Shown here: positions 16,052-24,432 of the stretch, piece by piece
Layout: the number at the start of each line of letters is the position of its first letter
How positions within the stretch are numbered: the stretch's first letter is position 1
NCBI GenBank assembly: GCA_017526745.1
Contig: JAFXQX010000039.1
Coordinates: forward strand, 19,874 to 83,873
Direction: 5' to 3'
DNA: 64,000 nt
DNA from: Lachnospiraceae bacterium
GTDB lineage: Bacteria; Bacillota; Clostridia; Lachnospirales; Lachnospiraceae
Made by a program: the position numbers and the translations under genes
Notes under the pieces: model-generated
The model's database searches: none
Seen by the model: the letters and a program-made list of their open reading frames with translations, nothing else
What the model was told of the DNA's origin: nothing

Positions 16052-18238
16052 ATGAAACTGTTTAGGAAATTAAGCTTGATCATGGCAATGGCTCTTTTTG
16101 TGTCATCTTTCGGAAGCATGGGTGTTCATGCCGATGAGATTACCAAAAAACCCGCGCCCAAGCCTATCGAGCTTTCAAATCTTGAGATCACGAATGTTGA
16201 TGTTCCGACACCGGGCAAACCGCTCGATAAGGCCGCTACGGTCGTATCGGCCGAAGGTGTCAGCTGGGACATCCCTGTAGTCTGGGTTGACGAAGCGGGA
16301 AAGACAGCTATCGTTGCAGAAGCCGGAAAGAGGTATTTCCCGACCTTTGTGATGTATGTTCCTTCGCAGTATATCATTAAGGGAACGGATGCATCCGGGA
16401 GGTTCCCGGTTAAGCTGCCGGCATTTCTTGCCCAGTTGGGCATCGATAAACTTATCTTTGCCGTAGACCCCGCAACACGCCTCATATATATATTCAATGC
16501 ACTCGGCTATGATACCTTCGCCGCAGGTTACTCATCCGGAGCAGAATCCGGCAAAACGTCCGGGGAAGAGGCGAATGACTCATCGGATGATGACGATGAC
16601 GATGGCGAACTCACACTATTTGAAAAATACTGTGCACAAAGTGCGATAGACAGGTTTGAGAGTAATTATCCCGGTTTTCTTGAATGGCTCATTGATGTGA
16701 TAATGAATGAGATCCAACCCCAGGCGGTAACTCTTCTGGAGGATGGATTCCCTGTATTTAAGGAGGCGGCACAAAAAGGTCAGCTCAGCAGCAAATTGGG
16801 ACTTTATATTTATGACAGAACAGGAAATGTTGATGGAATGGATACTCCGGAAGAAGCCCTTGCTTATGTCAACGGCGTGTATGATAATGATATGAATTTC
16901 AGAATGCTCATGGGAGTCGATACTGAATCGTTCAGATTGTCCTATGATGAAACAACAGATATGTGGCTGCTTGACGAAAGGGATCGGGATACGCTCGATA
17001 ATACGATCATACATGAGATGCTTCACGGATTCATGTATGATTATACCAGAAGCGGATTGGATGGATTTTGTTACGAGTTCCCAAATTTAAGATACGGATA
17101 TCCCATATGGTTCGTGGAAGGTATTGCAACTGCGGTAGAGAATGGCGTCCAGTACAGAGCGAACCATTTTCTGGGCCTGAGTGATCGGGTTTATCCGGAT
17201 TATAATTATACTGCTGAGTCGGTACGAGCTGCTTTTAATTATCTGGGAGATAACAGGTTGCTATACGGCCTGAATTACGCGGATAAACAAGTAAAGGATG
17301 TGGGGCCCGATTTTGATTATTCTACCAGTGCATATTCAACCGGCTATCTGGCTGCAGTCTATCTCGGGTATCTTGATGCAAAAACAAGGGGAAAAGACGC
17401 TGCGCTTCCCGGCGGTAAAGGCTATGATATAGACATCATAAGAGACGGTGTGAACAATATACTGAGCCAGTTGCACGGAACGGGTGACGGCTCGGATAAT
17501 AAGACTCTTAATGCCATTATCGCTGAAGTATCAAACAACAACTATACGGGTATAAAGGATTTCCAGAACAGATTCGGAGTTTCAGATCCCGACTCCCAGC
17601 AGTTTATGGCAGGCTATCTTCAAATGCTGAAAACAATAGCCGCAACCGGAGATACAATGATGGCAAACGGCTCGATACTTCTTTCGAATGATGAACAGGT
17701 GATCACGTCTCCGATAGAAAGAGGACACAAGCCGGGTGCTCCTGATGTATATGCTATCCAGGATGCTCAGGGTTCTGCGGTATCCGATGTGGATGACGTC
17801 AGGGCAAACACTACCGGTGGAGGATATGTCAATGGCGACGGTTCACACAATTATCTGGCGGAAGGCAAGGACGCAAATGAGGTCGCTGCGATCGCTGCTT
17901 CGATTCCCGTAACTGATCTTGCTGCCAAAGCATCTGTAGTTGATACTATGGATGAAGAAGCACCGATGGCTGAAACACCTGAGGCTGAAGATCCTGTTGC
18001 AGAAGTACCTGCGGCAGAACCGCCTGCGGTTGAAGAACCCATAGCAGAACCGCCTGCAGTTGATGAGCCTGCATCTGATGCTCCTGTTGCAGAAGCACCT
18101 GCGGTTGAAGAACCTGCAGCTGAAACCCCCGTGGAAGATACACCTGCGGAAGATACAGCTGCGGAAGATACATCTTCCGATGAGACGGAAGAGACGGAAG
18201 AGACGGAAACGGAAACAGAAGAATCTTCAGAGTCATGA
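16052..18238 (+). CDS. Secreted HExxH zinc metalloprotease with Pro/Ala/Glu-rich tail
   Basis: Exported protein of 728 residues. Residues 1-27 are a signal peptide (basic MKLFRK, hydrophobic core, VHA-DE cleavage). An Asp-rich linker lies near residue 180 (DDSSDDDDDDGE-like). The zinc site is HEMLH at 321-325, and WFVEGIA about 30 residues later supplies the third ligand Glu356. This spacing is the gluzincin / peptidase MA arrangement. From about residue 630 the protein is a low-complexity run of EAP/VEEP/AEPP units ending in acidic TEETE repeats, likely a wall-spanning or extended tail; no LPXTG motif or C-terminal helix is present. The middle third looks more AT-rich than its neighbours by eye. 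The natural substrate is unknown. The 3' end overlaps the lipid kinase start by 4 bases. Confidence 0.75.
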   Translation: MKLFRKLSLIMAMALFVSSFGSMGVHADEITKKPAPKPIELSNLEITNVDVPTPGKPLDKAATVVSAEGVSWDIPVVWVDEAGKTAIVAEAGKRYFPTFVMYVPSQYIIKGTDASGRFPVKLPAFLAQLGIDKLIFAVDPATRLIYIFNALGYDTFAAGYSSGAESGKTSGEEANDSSDDDDDDGELTLFEKYCAQSAIDRFESNYPGFLEWLIDVIMNEIQPQAVTLLEDGFPVFKEAAQKGQLSSKLGLYIYDRTGNVDGMDTPEEALAYVNGVYDNDMNFRMLMGVDTESFRLSYDETTDMWLLDERDRDTLDNTIIHEMLHGFMYDYTRSGLDGFCYEFPNLRYGYPIWFVEGIATAVENGVQYRANHFLGLSDRVYPDYNYTAESVRAAFNYLGDNRLLYGLNYADKQVKDVGPDFDYSTSAYSTGYLAAVYLGYLDAKTRGKDAALPGGKGYDIDIIRDGVNNILSQLHGTGDGSDNKTLNAIIAEVSNNNYTGIKDFQNRFGVSDPDSQQFMAGYLQMLKTIAATGDTMMANGSILLSNDEQVITSPIERGHKPGAPDVYAIQDAQGSAVSDVDDVRANTTGGGYVNGDGSHNYLAEGKDANEVAAIAASIPVTDLAAKASVVDTMDEEAPMAETPEAEDPVAEVPAAEPPAVEEPIAEPPAVDEPASDAPVAEAPAVEEPAAETPVEDTPAEDTAAEDTSSDETEETEETETETEESSES
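17956..18234 (+). repeat. Degenerate Pro-Ala-Glu coding repeat
   Basis: The 3' end of the metalloprotease gene consists of imperfect short in-frame units encoding variants of EEPxAE, EPPAVE and EAPAVE, then TEE/TET units. The GAAGAACCT-like and GCAGAACCG-like units recur many times and are prone to length variation. Confidence 0.7.
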
Positions 18239-19116
18239 AAAGCCTTTTGTTCATTTATAACCCCAGAGCCGGAAAGGGCAGTATCGGGACTCATATCGGG
18301 GATATCGTTGATATTTTCACCAAGAACGGATATATGGTCACGGTCTATCCGACGCAGTGTCAGGGCGATGCTGAAGTTGCGGCCTCAAGGTTTTCCAAGG
18401 GGTTTGACAGGGTCGTCTGTGCCGGCGGCGACGGCACGCTTGATGAGGTAGTTACCGGGCTTAAGACTGCCGGATCCGACCTGCCCATAGGGTATCTGCC
18501 GACAGGCTCGACCAATGATTTTGCCAGGAGCATCGGACTTCCGAAAAGCGTCAGGAGGGCTGCTTCAGTAGCCTCATCGGACAGGTTTTTCAAGTGCGAC
18601 ATAGGGAAGTTCAATTCGAGATATTTTGTATATGTTGCGGCATTCGGATTGTTTACTGACGTGACATACGAGACGGATCAGGGGCTTAAGAATATTTTCG
18701 GATACAGTGCCTATCTTGCCGAGGCGGCCAAGAAACTGACATCCATCAGATCGATACCTTTAAGGATCACATACGATGATAATGTCATCTCAGATAATTT
18801 TCTTGTCGGTCTTGTGACAAATTCCGATTCCGTCGGAGGGATCAAGGCACTTCCGGGACCGGATGTCAAACTGGACGATGGTGTTTTTGAAGTTATGCTC
18901 GTCCGTTCCCCCGATAACATACTCGAGTTTAACATGATCGGGCCGGCGATCCTTGACCGCAGGATCAGGTCCGATAACGTGATATGTTTTAAATGCTCGC
19001 AGATCAGGATCGAATCGGATGAGCCGATACCGTGGAATCTTGACGGGGAATTCGGCGGCATGATGGATGTTGTGAATATCGTAAATGAACATGAATCAGT
19101 GGAGTTTGTTGTATGA
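18235..19116 (+). CDS. Diacylglycerol kinase family lipid kinase (YegS/DgkB-like)
   Basis: Soluble lipid kinase of 293 residues. The N-terminal catalytic domain shows YNPRAGKGS, then CAGGDGTLDEVVTGL (the GGDGT nucleotide motif, residues about 61-65) and LPTGSTNDFARSIGLP (about 85-100). The C-terminal beta-sandwich has GLVTNSDSVGG and the late WNLDGEFGG motif. Members phosphorylate diacylglycerol or related lipids to recycle them into phosphatidic acid. The ATG overlaps the metalloprotease stop by 4 bases and the 3' end overlaps the patatin-like gene by 4 bases, forming a lipid-handling pair. Confidence 0.9.
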   Translation: MKSLLFIYNPRAGKGSIGTHIGDIVDIFTKNGYMVTVYPTQCQGDAEVAASRFSKGFDRVVCAGGDGTLDEVVTGLKTAGSDLPIGYLPTGSTNDFARSIGLPKSVRRAASVASSDRFFKCDIGKFNSRYFVYVAAFGLFTDVTYETDQGLKNIFGYSAYLAEAAKKLTSIRSIPLRITYDDNVISDNFLVGLVTNSDSVGGIKALPGPDVKLDDGVFEVMLVRSPDNILEFNMIGPAILDRRIRSDNVICFKCSQIRIESDEPIPWNLDGEFGGMMDVVNIVNEHESVEFVV

Positions 19117-19961
19117 CGGGACTGGTCCTTGAAGGCGGGGCGATGCGCGGGATATTTACCGCGGGAGTGCTCGACGTCTTTATGGAAAACGGAATAAAGT
19201 TTGATAATGTCATAGGCGTAAGCGCAGGTGCGTGTTTCGGCTGTAATTTTGTTTCCGGACAGGAAGGAAGGACTATACGTTACAACATGAAATATGCGAA
19301 GGACAAACGCTACTGCAGCTTCTCCTCTTTGCTTCGGACCGGGGATATATTCGGGGCGGAGTTTTGCTACCATACGCTCCCGAACGAGCTTGACAGATTT
19401 GATGAGGAGGCCTTTATCGCATCCGGTGTCCCCTTCTATGTTGTCGTGACCGATGTCGATACCGGAGAAGCCGGATATCACAGGATGGAGAGTGCTTCAT
19501 ACGAGGAACTTGAATGGATGCGTGCATCATCTTCGATGCCGCTTGTCTCCAATATAGTTCATATCGACGGAGGCCGGTATCTTGACGGAGGCGTTGCCGA
19601 TTCGATCCCGCTCAAGGCTTCCGAAGCCCTCGGATGCGCAAGGAATGTTACCGTACTTACGAAACCGAGAGGATACCGCAAGAGCGCCGACAGGAGCATG
19701 CCTATCATAAGACGTAAATACAGGGATTATCCGAATCTCGTTCATGCGATGCAGGTAAGGCATATCGCATACAACGAGCAGTTTGAATACTGCCTGCGGC
19801 AGGAAAAGGCCGGGACCAATTTTGTCATATGCCCGAAGTCGCCTCTGCCGATAGGACATATCTGCCACGATCCCCTTGTGATGCGTGAGACATATGATCT
19901 CGGCAGAAGTGAAGCTGAAGAACTCATGCCCGCTCTTGAAAGATTTCTTGAACAGGCATAA
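19113..19961 (+). CDS. Patatin-like phospholipase (RssA/YjjU-type)
   Basis: Serine lipid acyl hydrolase of 282 residues with a Ser-Asp dyad. The start TGLVLEGGAMRGIFTAGVLD holds the oxyanion-hole glycine motif, GVSAG carries the nucleophilic Ser (about residue 37), and YLDGGVADSIPL carries the Asp in the DG[GA] motif (about 157). The domain continues to the end with the YNEQFEYCLRQEKAG segment common in the bacterial YjjU-like subgroup. It overlaps the lipid kinase gene by 4 bases, so phospholipid or lysolipid turnover is the likely shared role (inference). Confidence 0.88.
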   Translation: MTGLVLEGGAMRGIFTAGVLDVFMENGIKFDNVIGVSAGACFGCNFVSGQEGRTIRYNMKYAKDKRYCSFSSLLRTGDIFGAEFCYHTLPNELDRFDEEAFIASGVPFYVVVTDVDTGEAGYHRMESASYEELEWMRASSSMPLVSNIVHIDGGRYLDGGVADSIPLKASEALGCARNVTVLTKPRGYRKSADRSMPIIRRKYRDYPNLVHAMQVRHIAYNEQFEYCLRQEKAGTNFVICPKSPLPIGHICHDPLVMRETYDLGRSEAEELMPALERFLEQA

Positions 19962-19992
19962 GTGATACCATAAAGAAAGAAGATATGTGATA

Positions 19993-20928
19993 ATGAACCG
20001 CATTAAGATCAGTGCAGTTACGGTCGTGACTGCATTTACAGCACTGTTGTTTGCTCAAAACGTACGGGCCGATGTCATGCCCGAGACCGGTACCGTGCAG
20101 ATCGTCTCTCCGGTCGGCGCCGCAGTCGCAGTAACTCCTTCCCCGGTCGTAACTCCGGAAGCAGTTGTAACTCCTTCCCCTCTTAAGGTTGTCGACCTCG
20201 TTTTGTTCATGGGACAGAGCAATATGTCGGGAAGAGGAGGGAATGCAAAAGCAGCTCCGTCCGTTCCGGTAGATAAAGGTTATGAGTTCAGGATAGGATC
20301 ATCCCCGACGGGACTGTATCCGATGTCGGAGCCTTTCGGCATATACTCGAACGGATATCTGAGCGATCTACCGGCACTTCGCGGGGGGTCCTGTGCCTCT
20401 TCGTTCATGAACGCATATTATAAGGGATGCGGGGTACCCGTCATGGGATTTTCGGCTGCAAGAGGCGGCACGGGGATAGGATACTGGCAGGGTGCAAATG
20501 TTCAGCAGGAACTTTCGTCAAAATATGATACAATAAAGGCATGGTGTGCAGCCAATAATGTTCAGATCAGAAGATCATATGCCGTGTGGCTTCAGGGAGA
20601 GACCGACGGCGTGGGGCACATCACAAGGAGTGCATACAAGACAGGCCTTACGAATGTGTTCAGCCGTCTGTTTGACAAAGGACTCGATCAGGTATTCGTT
20701 ATAACCGTCGGACAGTACGGGGGACTTCCGGGGATATACGATGAGGTGGCAGCGGCGCAGATGGAACTGTGCGCAGAAAACCCCCATTTCACACTCGGGT
20801 CATCGGCACTTCGCACTATCGATGAGAAACATCTTACGGACGGTTGCCATTATGACCAGGCCGCTCTTAACATAGTCGGGGCGCAGTGCGGAAGTGCTGC
20901 GGCCGCAAGATCGAACCTTCTGCCGTGA
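19993..20928 (+). CDS. Secreted SGNH-type carbohydrate acetylesterase (SASA/CE6-like)
   Basis: Exported esterase of 311 residues. It has a signal peptide (NRIKISAVTVVTAFTALLFAQNVRA-DV type), a Pro/Val/Thr-rich spacer with repeated VVTPSP/VVTPEA (residues about 40-62), then a catalytic domain beginning VDLVLFMGQSNMSG. The Ser in GQSNMSG is the nucleophile, WLQGETDG is block III (W-Q-G-E-x-D), and DGCHYDQAAL carries the catalytic His. This matches the sialate O-acetylesterase/CE6 group that removes acetyl groups from plant or host polysaccharides. I prefer the ATG at 19993; an in-frame GTG two codons earlier is possible. Confidence 0.82.
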   Translation: MNRIKISAVTVVTAFTALLFAQNVRADVMPETGTVQIVSPVGAAVAVTPSPVVTPEAVVTPSPLKVVDLVLFMGQSNMSGRGGNAKAAPSVPVDKGYEFRIGSSPTGLYPMSEPFGIYSNGYLSDLPALRGGSCASSFMNAYYKGCGVPVMGFSAARGGTGIGYWQGANVQQELSSKYDTIKAWCAANNVQIRRSYAVWLQGETDGVGHITRSAYKTGLTNVFSRLFDKGLDQVFVITVGQYGGLPGIYDEVAAAQMELCAENPHFTLGSSALRTIDEKHLTDGCHYDQAALNIVGAQCGSAAAARSNLLP

Positions 20929-20952
20929 TCCGGCGGTATTATTGGAGAAAAC

Positions 20953-22794
20953 GTGTACAACATAGCATTCTTTCTTGGAGAATTACAACTTGATTCGCAG
21001 CGTAAAGTTCTTGAAGGCATAGTCGAAGCCGCGAAGAAGGACGGTAACAATATCATCGTCTACTGCCTGACACTGTCCACCGATGAAGAGTTCAACATCG
21101 GTGAATCATCGGCGATGCTGTACGATGATTTTGGTCAGTATGACGGCTTTATCATCTATGCCGAGAGTATATATTCCGCTGCTATCAGGACCAAGGTCGT
21201 TTCCAAGATCATGGAGCAGCACAAACCTGTTGCTTCCATCGACTGCCCGCTTCCGGGCATGATCAATGTTTCAAGTGATAACGAGACTGCGATGCAGATT
21301 CTTTCAAAGCATCTGATCAATGAGCATAATATCAGGACCGTTAATTTCATAAGCGGTCCGGAAGACTCGCTCGACTCCGTAACCAGGAAGCGTGTGTTCG
21401 AGATGGAGATGGTCAGGAAGGGATTGAAGCTTGAAAAGGAAAGATGCTTTACCGGCGATTATTATGCAAGAAGCGGCAGGGCGGCCGTGGCATATTTCGA
21501 GAGCAAGGGTCTTCTTGAGGCCGATGCATATGTATGTGCCAACGACCAGATGGCACTCGGTGCATTCTATGCGCTTACGGACAGGGGCATAAAGATCCCG
21601 GAAGATACCATACTGTCGGGATATGACAATATATTTGAAGCGGCCAATCACTATCCGAGGATCACGACGGTCAACCGTTTTGAGAAAAAGCTCGGTGAGG
21701 CGGCGTACAAAAACGTGATATTTGCGATCGAAGGAAAGGATTACGATAAAAATCCCGTGATCGACTCTCAGCCCGTATATGCCGAAAGCTGCGGCTGCTC
21801 GGCAGTACGTCCCGTGAATCACCGTATTGTCGTCAACCAGTATTCCAGAAGCAAACTGCGTGAAGCACGATACTCAGAGATGATCAGTGAACTGACAGTC
21901 GAGCTTACGAACGCACAGACTGCGGAAGACATATGCAATGCCTTAAAGCCCAGGCTTCCGGAACTTGGCGGAGATGCATTCTGCCTTCTCATAAGCGATG
22001 ATGAGAATTCAAGTTTCGAATCCGGAGTAAATGTGGTCGCCGGGATCAATTACTATAACGGCAGGTTCGGTGCGGTCTCCAAAGAGTATATAAGGGAACA
22101 TCATCCGAGGTTTGACAATAAGGTCGGGGGACATCTGTACATAATCGATTCGATCCATTACAGGGAGAAGTTTTACGGTATCGCGATCATAAGGGATTCA
22201 AACATGCCGTTCTTTTCCGAGTTCTACAGGGTTCTGATCATGACGCTGTCAAGTGCGCTTGAAAGGGTCAGAAACGTCAGGACGATGCAGAAGATGATCA
22301 AGACACTTGATGAGATGTGGGTGTTCGATCCGATGACTCATGTATATAACCGCGCGGGATTTTTCAAGTTCTCGGAAGAGATATTGCAGAAGGCGAGACA
22401 GGAGAAGGAGGACATGTTCTTTATCTTCCTCGATCTCGACGGACTCAAGATCGTTAACGATGAATATGGTCACGAGATGGGAGACCGGATGATATGCGAT
22501 ATGGCCGATGTGCTGCGTAAGCTACGTAACCGCGGGGAACTCCTGATGCGCTATGGCGGCGATGAATTTGTCGTGTTCGGAAAAGGACGGACAGGATCCG
22601 AAGTGGAAGAGGATATAGTCAGGATCCGCAAGGCAATGAAGGAATTAAACGACAGCGGAGACAGGATCTACAAACTGGATGCGAGCATCGGCTATAACAT
22701 GGTGCCGTATGACAACGAAAAACCCCTGTCGTCGCTTATCGAACTGGCTGATCAGGAAATGTACAAGGAAAAGAGAGAAAAACACAAGAGGTGA
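20953..22794 (+). CDS. Periplasmic-binding-fold (LacI-type sensor) diguanylate cyclase
   Basis: Cytoplasmic protein of 613 residues with no signal peptide, TM helix or DNA-binding domain. Residues about 1-285 are a LacI/GalR-type ligand-binding domain (IAFFLGELQLDSQRKVLEGI, YVCANDQMALGAFYAL, ILSGYDNIFEAANHYPRITT), followed by a Cys pair CGCS. Residues about 290-450 form a GAF-like region and a helix. The C-terminal GGDEF domain starts at DPMTHVYNRAG, has DLDGLKIVNDEYGHEMGD, and GGDEF at 535-539. No RxxD inhibitory site precedes it. It probably links an intracellular small-molecule ligand, perhaps a sugar, to c-di-GMP synthesis. The GTG start follows GGAG by 5 bases. A terminator hairpin overlaps its last codons. 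Confidence 0.85.
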   Translation: MYNIAFFLGELQLDSQRKVLEGIVEAAKKDGNNIIVYCLTLSTDEEFNIGESSAMLYDDFGQYDGFIIYAESIYSAAIRTKVVSKIMEQHKPVASIDCPLPGMINVSSDNETAMQILSKHLINEHNIRTVNFISGPEDSLDSVTRKRVFEMEMVRKGLKLEKERCFTGDYYARSGRAAVAYFESKGLLEADAYVCANDQMALGAFYALTDRGIKIPEDTILSGYDNIFEAANHYPRITTVNRFEKKLGEAAYKNVIFAIEGKDYDKNPVIDSQPVYAESCGCSAVRPVNHRIVVNQYSRSKLREARYSEMISELTVELTNAQTAEDICNALKPRLPELGGDAFCLLISDDENSSFESGVNVVAGINYYNGRFGAVSKEYIREHHPRFDNKVGGHLYIIDSIHYREKFYGIAIIRDSNMPFFSEFYRVLIMTLSSALERVRNVRTMQKMIKTLDEMWVFDPMTHVYNRAGFFKFSEEILQKARQEKEDMFFIFLDLDGLKIVNDEYGHEMGDRMICDMADVLRKLRNRGELLMRYGGDEFVVFGKGRTGSEVEEDIVRIRKAMKELNDSGDRIYKLDASIGYNMVPYDNEKPLSSLIELADQEMYKEKREKHKR

Positions 22795-22809
22795 CAAGGG
22801 TCACCTCTT
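22786..22809. terminator. Bidirectional terminator overlapping both convergent stop codons
   Basis: AAGAGGTGAC, a 4-base loop, then GTCACCTCTT: a perfect 10-base-pair stem. T-rich sequence follows on the plus strand (TCTTATC) and the minus strand (GTGTTTTTCTC). The stem contains the TGA of the cyclase gene and the stop of the DUF1836 gene. Confidence 0.75.
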
Positions 22810-23409
22810 TCTTATCTCAATGCTTCCTCCGTTTGAGACATCCTTTCCGTCAAGAAGCAGAAGCTTTTCCGCAAGGAGCTTGGACAGGCCCGAGTATATC
22901 GTGCATACGGTTATCAGATCTTCCGTGCCGGTCACGCTTTCCTCAACGATCTCTTCGTGATCGAGTATCGGTCCGGCAACAAGCCTTATCTGCTTTAAAA
23001 AATACCGGATCGTCGACTGGTGGGTGTCGGAATACCTGTCATATATCTGCCGCAGTTCGTCCTCGGGTATGTTCATCGGCAGGATGCGTGAGATGACAGC
23101 TATAGGAAGAGTCTGCTTTAGGGTGCATATCATGACAAGGTATGCGATATGCTCCCTGTAGTATTTCTTTTTGATAGGTTCCGGCATTATCTTGGTCCGG
23201 ACGTAATTGTTGATCGTTGCCGCCGTTATTATCTGTTCATCCTTGAGCTCGGGAGGCAGGTAATCAAGGTATTCCTTGAGCAGTATTATGATCTGTTCCA
23301 TATACAGTCCGATGTTCGGGATCTCGTTCCATGTCGGAAGCCTGTAGTCTTCGAGATATTTTTCCCAGCGGCGGAGCTTTCCGGCCACAAGTTCTTTGTC
23401 ATATTTCAT
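22801..23409 (-). CDS. DUF1836 domain-containing protein
   Basis: Soluble protein of 202 residues matching DUF1836, a Firmicutes family with a winged-helix-like N-terminus. The landmark YRLPTWNEIPNIGLYMEQIIILLKEYL (residues about 22-48) is the family signature, followed by LKDEQIITAATINNYVRTKIM and a helix with KYYREHIAYLVMICTLKQTL. The C-terminal half is helical. Function is unknown; a DNA-binding regulatory role has been suggested from the fold. The start follows GAGGT by 8 bases. It faces the diguanylate cyclase gene with only 6 bases between stop codons and a shared terminator hairpin. Confidence 0.8.
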   Translation of the reverse strand: MKYDKELVAGKLRRWEKYLEDYRLPTWNEIPNIGLYMEQIIILLKEYLDYLPPELKDEQIITAATINNYVRTKIMPEPIKKKYYREHIAYLVMICTLKQTLPIAVISRILPMNIPEDELRQIYDRYSDTHQSTIRYFLKQIRLVAGPILDHEEIVEESVTGTEDLITVCTIYSGLSKLLAEKLLLLDGKDVSNGGSIEIRKR

Positions 23410-23485
23410 CTTCTGTACCTCGTGGAAGTCTTCTTAATACGTGAGTATATCATCTTCACAGCAAGATTTCACCATGCTTTTACTA

Positions 23486-23514
23486 TTGACATGATGAGGG
23501 GCTCTTGTTAATCT
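23486..23514 (+). promoter_or_regulatory. Promoter for the DegV gene
   Basis: TTGACA (23486-23491), 17-base spacer, TAATCT (23509-23514). An overlapping TAATAT lies a few bases further on. The start codon is 44 bases downstream behind GGAGG. Confidence 0.55.
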
Positions 23515-23557
23515 AATATAAGATATTAGATGGTCTGATTTTCTGTTTGGAGGAATT

Positions 23558-24418
23558 ATGAGCGATTATGTGATCATGTCGGATACCGGCAGTGATATCG
23601 AGTTTGAGACACTTCGCGAGTGGGGCGTCGGTTTCCGCGGACTTACTTTTCATTTTGAGGACGGTATAGAATATCGTGAAGGCGACATGCCGATGAGCGA
23701 GTTCTACTCGAGGATGCGTGCCGGTGAAGTCAGCAAAACGAGCGCAGTCAATTCGCAGAGCTTTAAGGAACTGTTCGAGGAAGCGTTAAAAGACGGAAAG
23801 GACATCCTCTATATCGGTTTCTCGTCCGGTATCTCCGCAACATCGAACTCCGCGATGATGGCGGCAAACGAGCTGAGGGAAGAATATCCCGACAGGAAGA
23901 TCATAGCCATAGATACGCTTTCCGCATCAGCGGGTGAAGGCCTCGTGCTTCACCTTGCGGTCGAAAAGAAAAAAGCAGGCGCCGACATAGATGAGAATGC
24001 AAAATACATAAGGGATCTTCTTATGAATGTGGCGCACTGGTTCACGGTCGAAGATCTCGTTTATTTAAAAAGAGGCGGAAGAGTCAGCGCAGCCGCTGCC
24101 TTTGCGGGCGGAGTGCTCGGCATCAAGCCCGTGCTTCATGTTGATAACGAAGGCAAGCTGATCAATATGAAGAAGGTTCGCGGAAGGACCCAGTCACTTA
24201 AAGAGATAGCCAGGAAATACATGGAGACGGCACTTGATCCGAAGGGCACGTATTACATTTCCCATGGGGACTGTCTTGAGGATGCGAAGGCGCTTGAGAG
24301 TATGATAATGGCTGAGGGAGGAACTTCCTGCGAGCTGATCACGCAGATCGGAATGGTAATAGGTTCCCACGCGGGCCCCGGAACGATCGCACTTTTCTTC
24401 CTTGCAAAGGAAAGATGA
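23558..24418 (+). CDS. DegV family protein (fatty-acid-binding, FakB-like)
   Basis: Cytoplasmic DegV protein of 286 residues. In the FakA/FakB system this fold presents a bound fatty acid to a kinase. Conserved landmarks are VIMSDTGSDI at the N-terminus, KTSAVNSQSF (the TSxPS-type acyl-carboxylate loop, with V-N in place of the usual proline), GFSSGISATSNSA, AIDTLSASAGEG, YLKRGGRVS with the conserved Arg, and SHAGPGTIALFF with the conserved His. It stands alone on its own promoter, convergent with the MATE gene 14 bases away. No FakA-like kinase is in the window, so the partner must be elsewhere. Confidence 0.88.
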   Translation: MSDYVIMSDTGSDIEFETLREWGVGFRGLTFHFEDGIEYREGDMPMSEFYSRMRAGEVSKTSAVNSQSFKELFEEALKDGKDILYIGFSSGISATSNSAMMAANELREEYPDRKIIAIDTLSASAGEGLVLHLAVEKKKAGADIDENAKYIRDLLMNVAHWFTVEDLVYLKRGGRVSAAAAFAGGVLGIKPVLHVDNEGKLINMKKVRGRTQSLKEIARKYMETALDPKGTYYISHGDCLEDAKALESMIMAEGGTSCELITQIGMVIGSHAGPGTIALFFLAKER

Positions 24419-24432
24419 CAGGAGATGACCGG

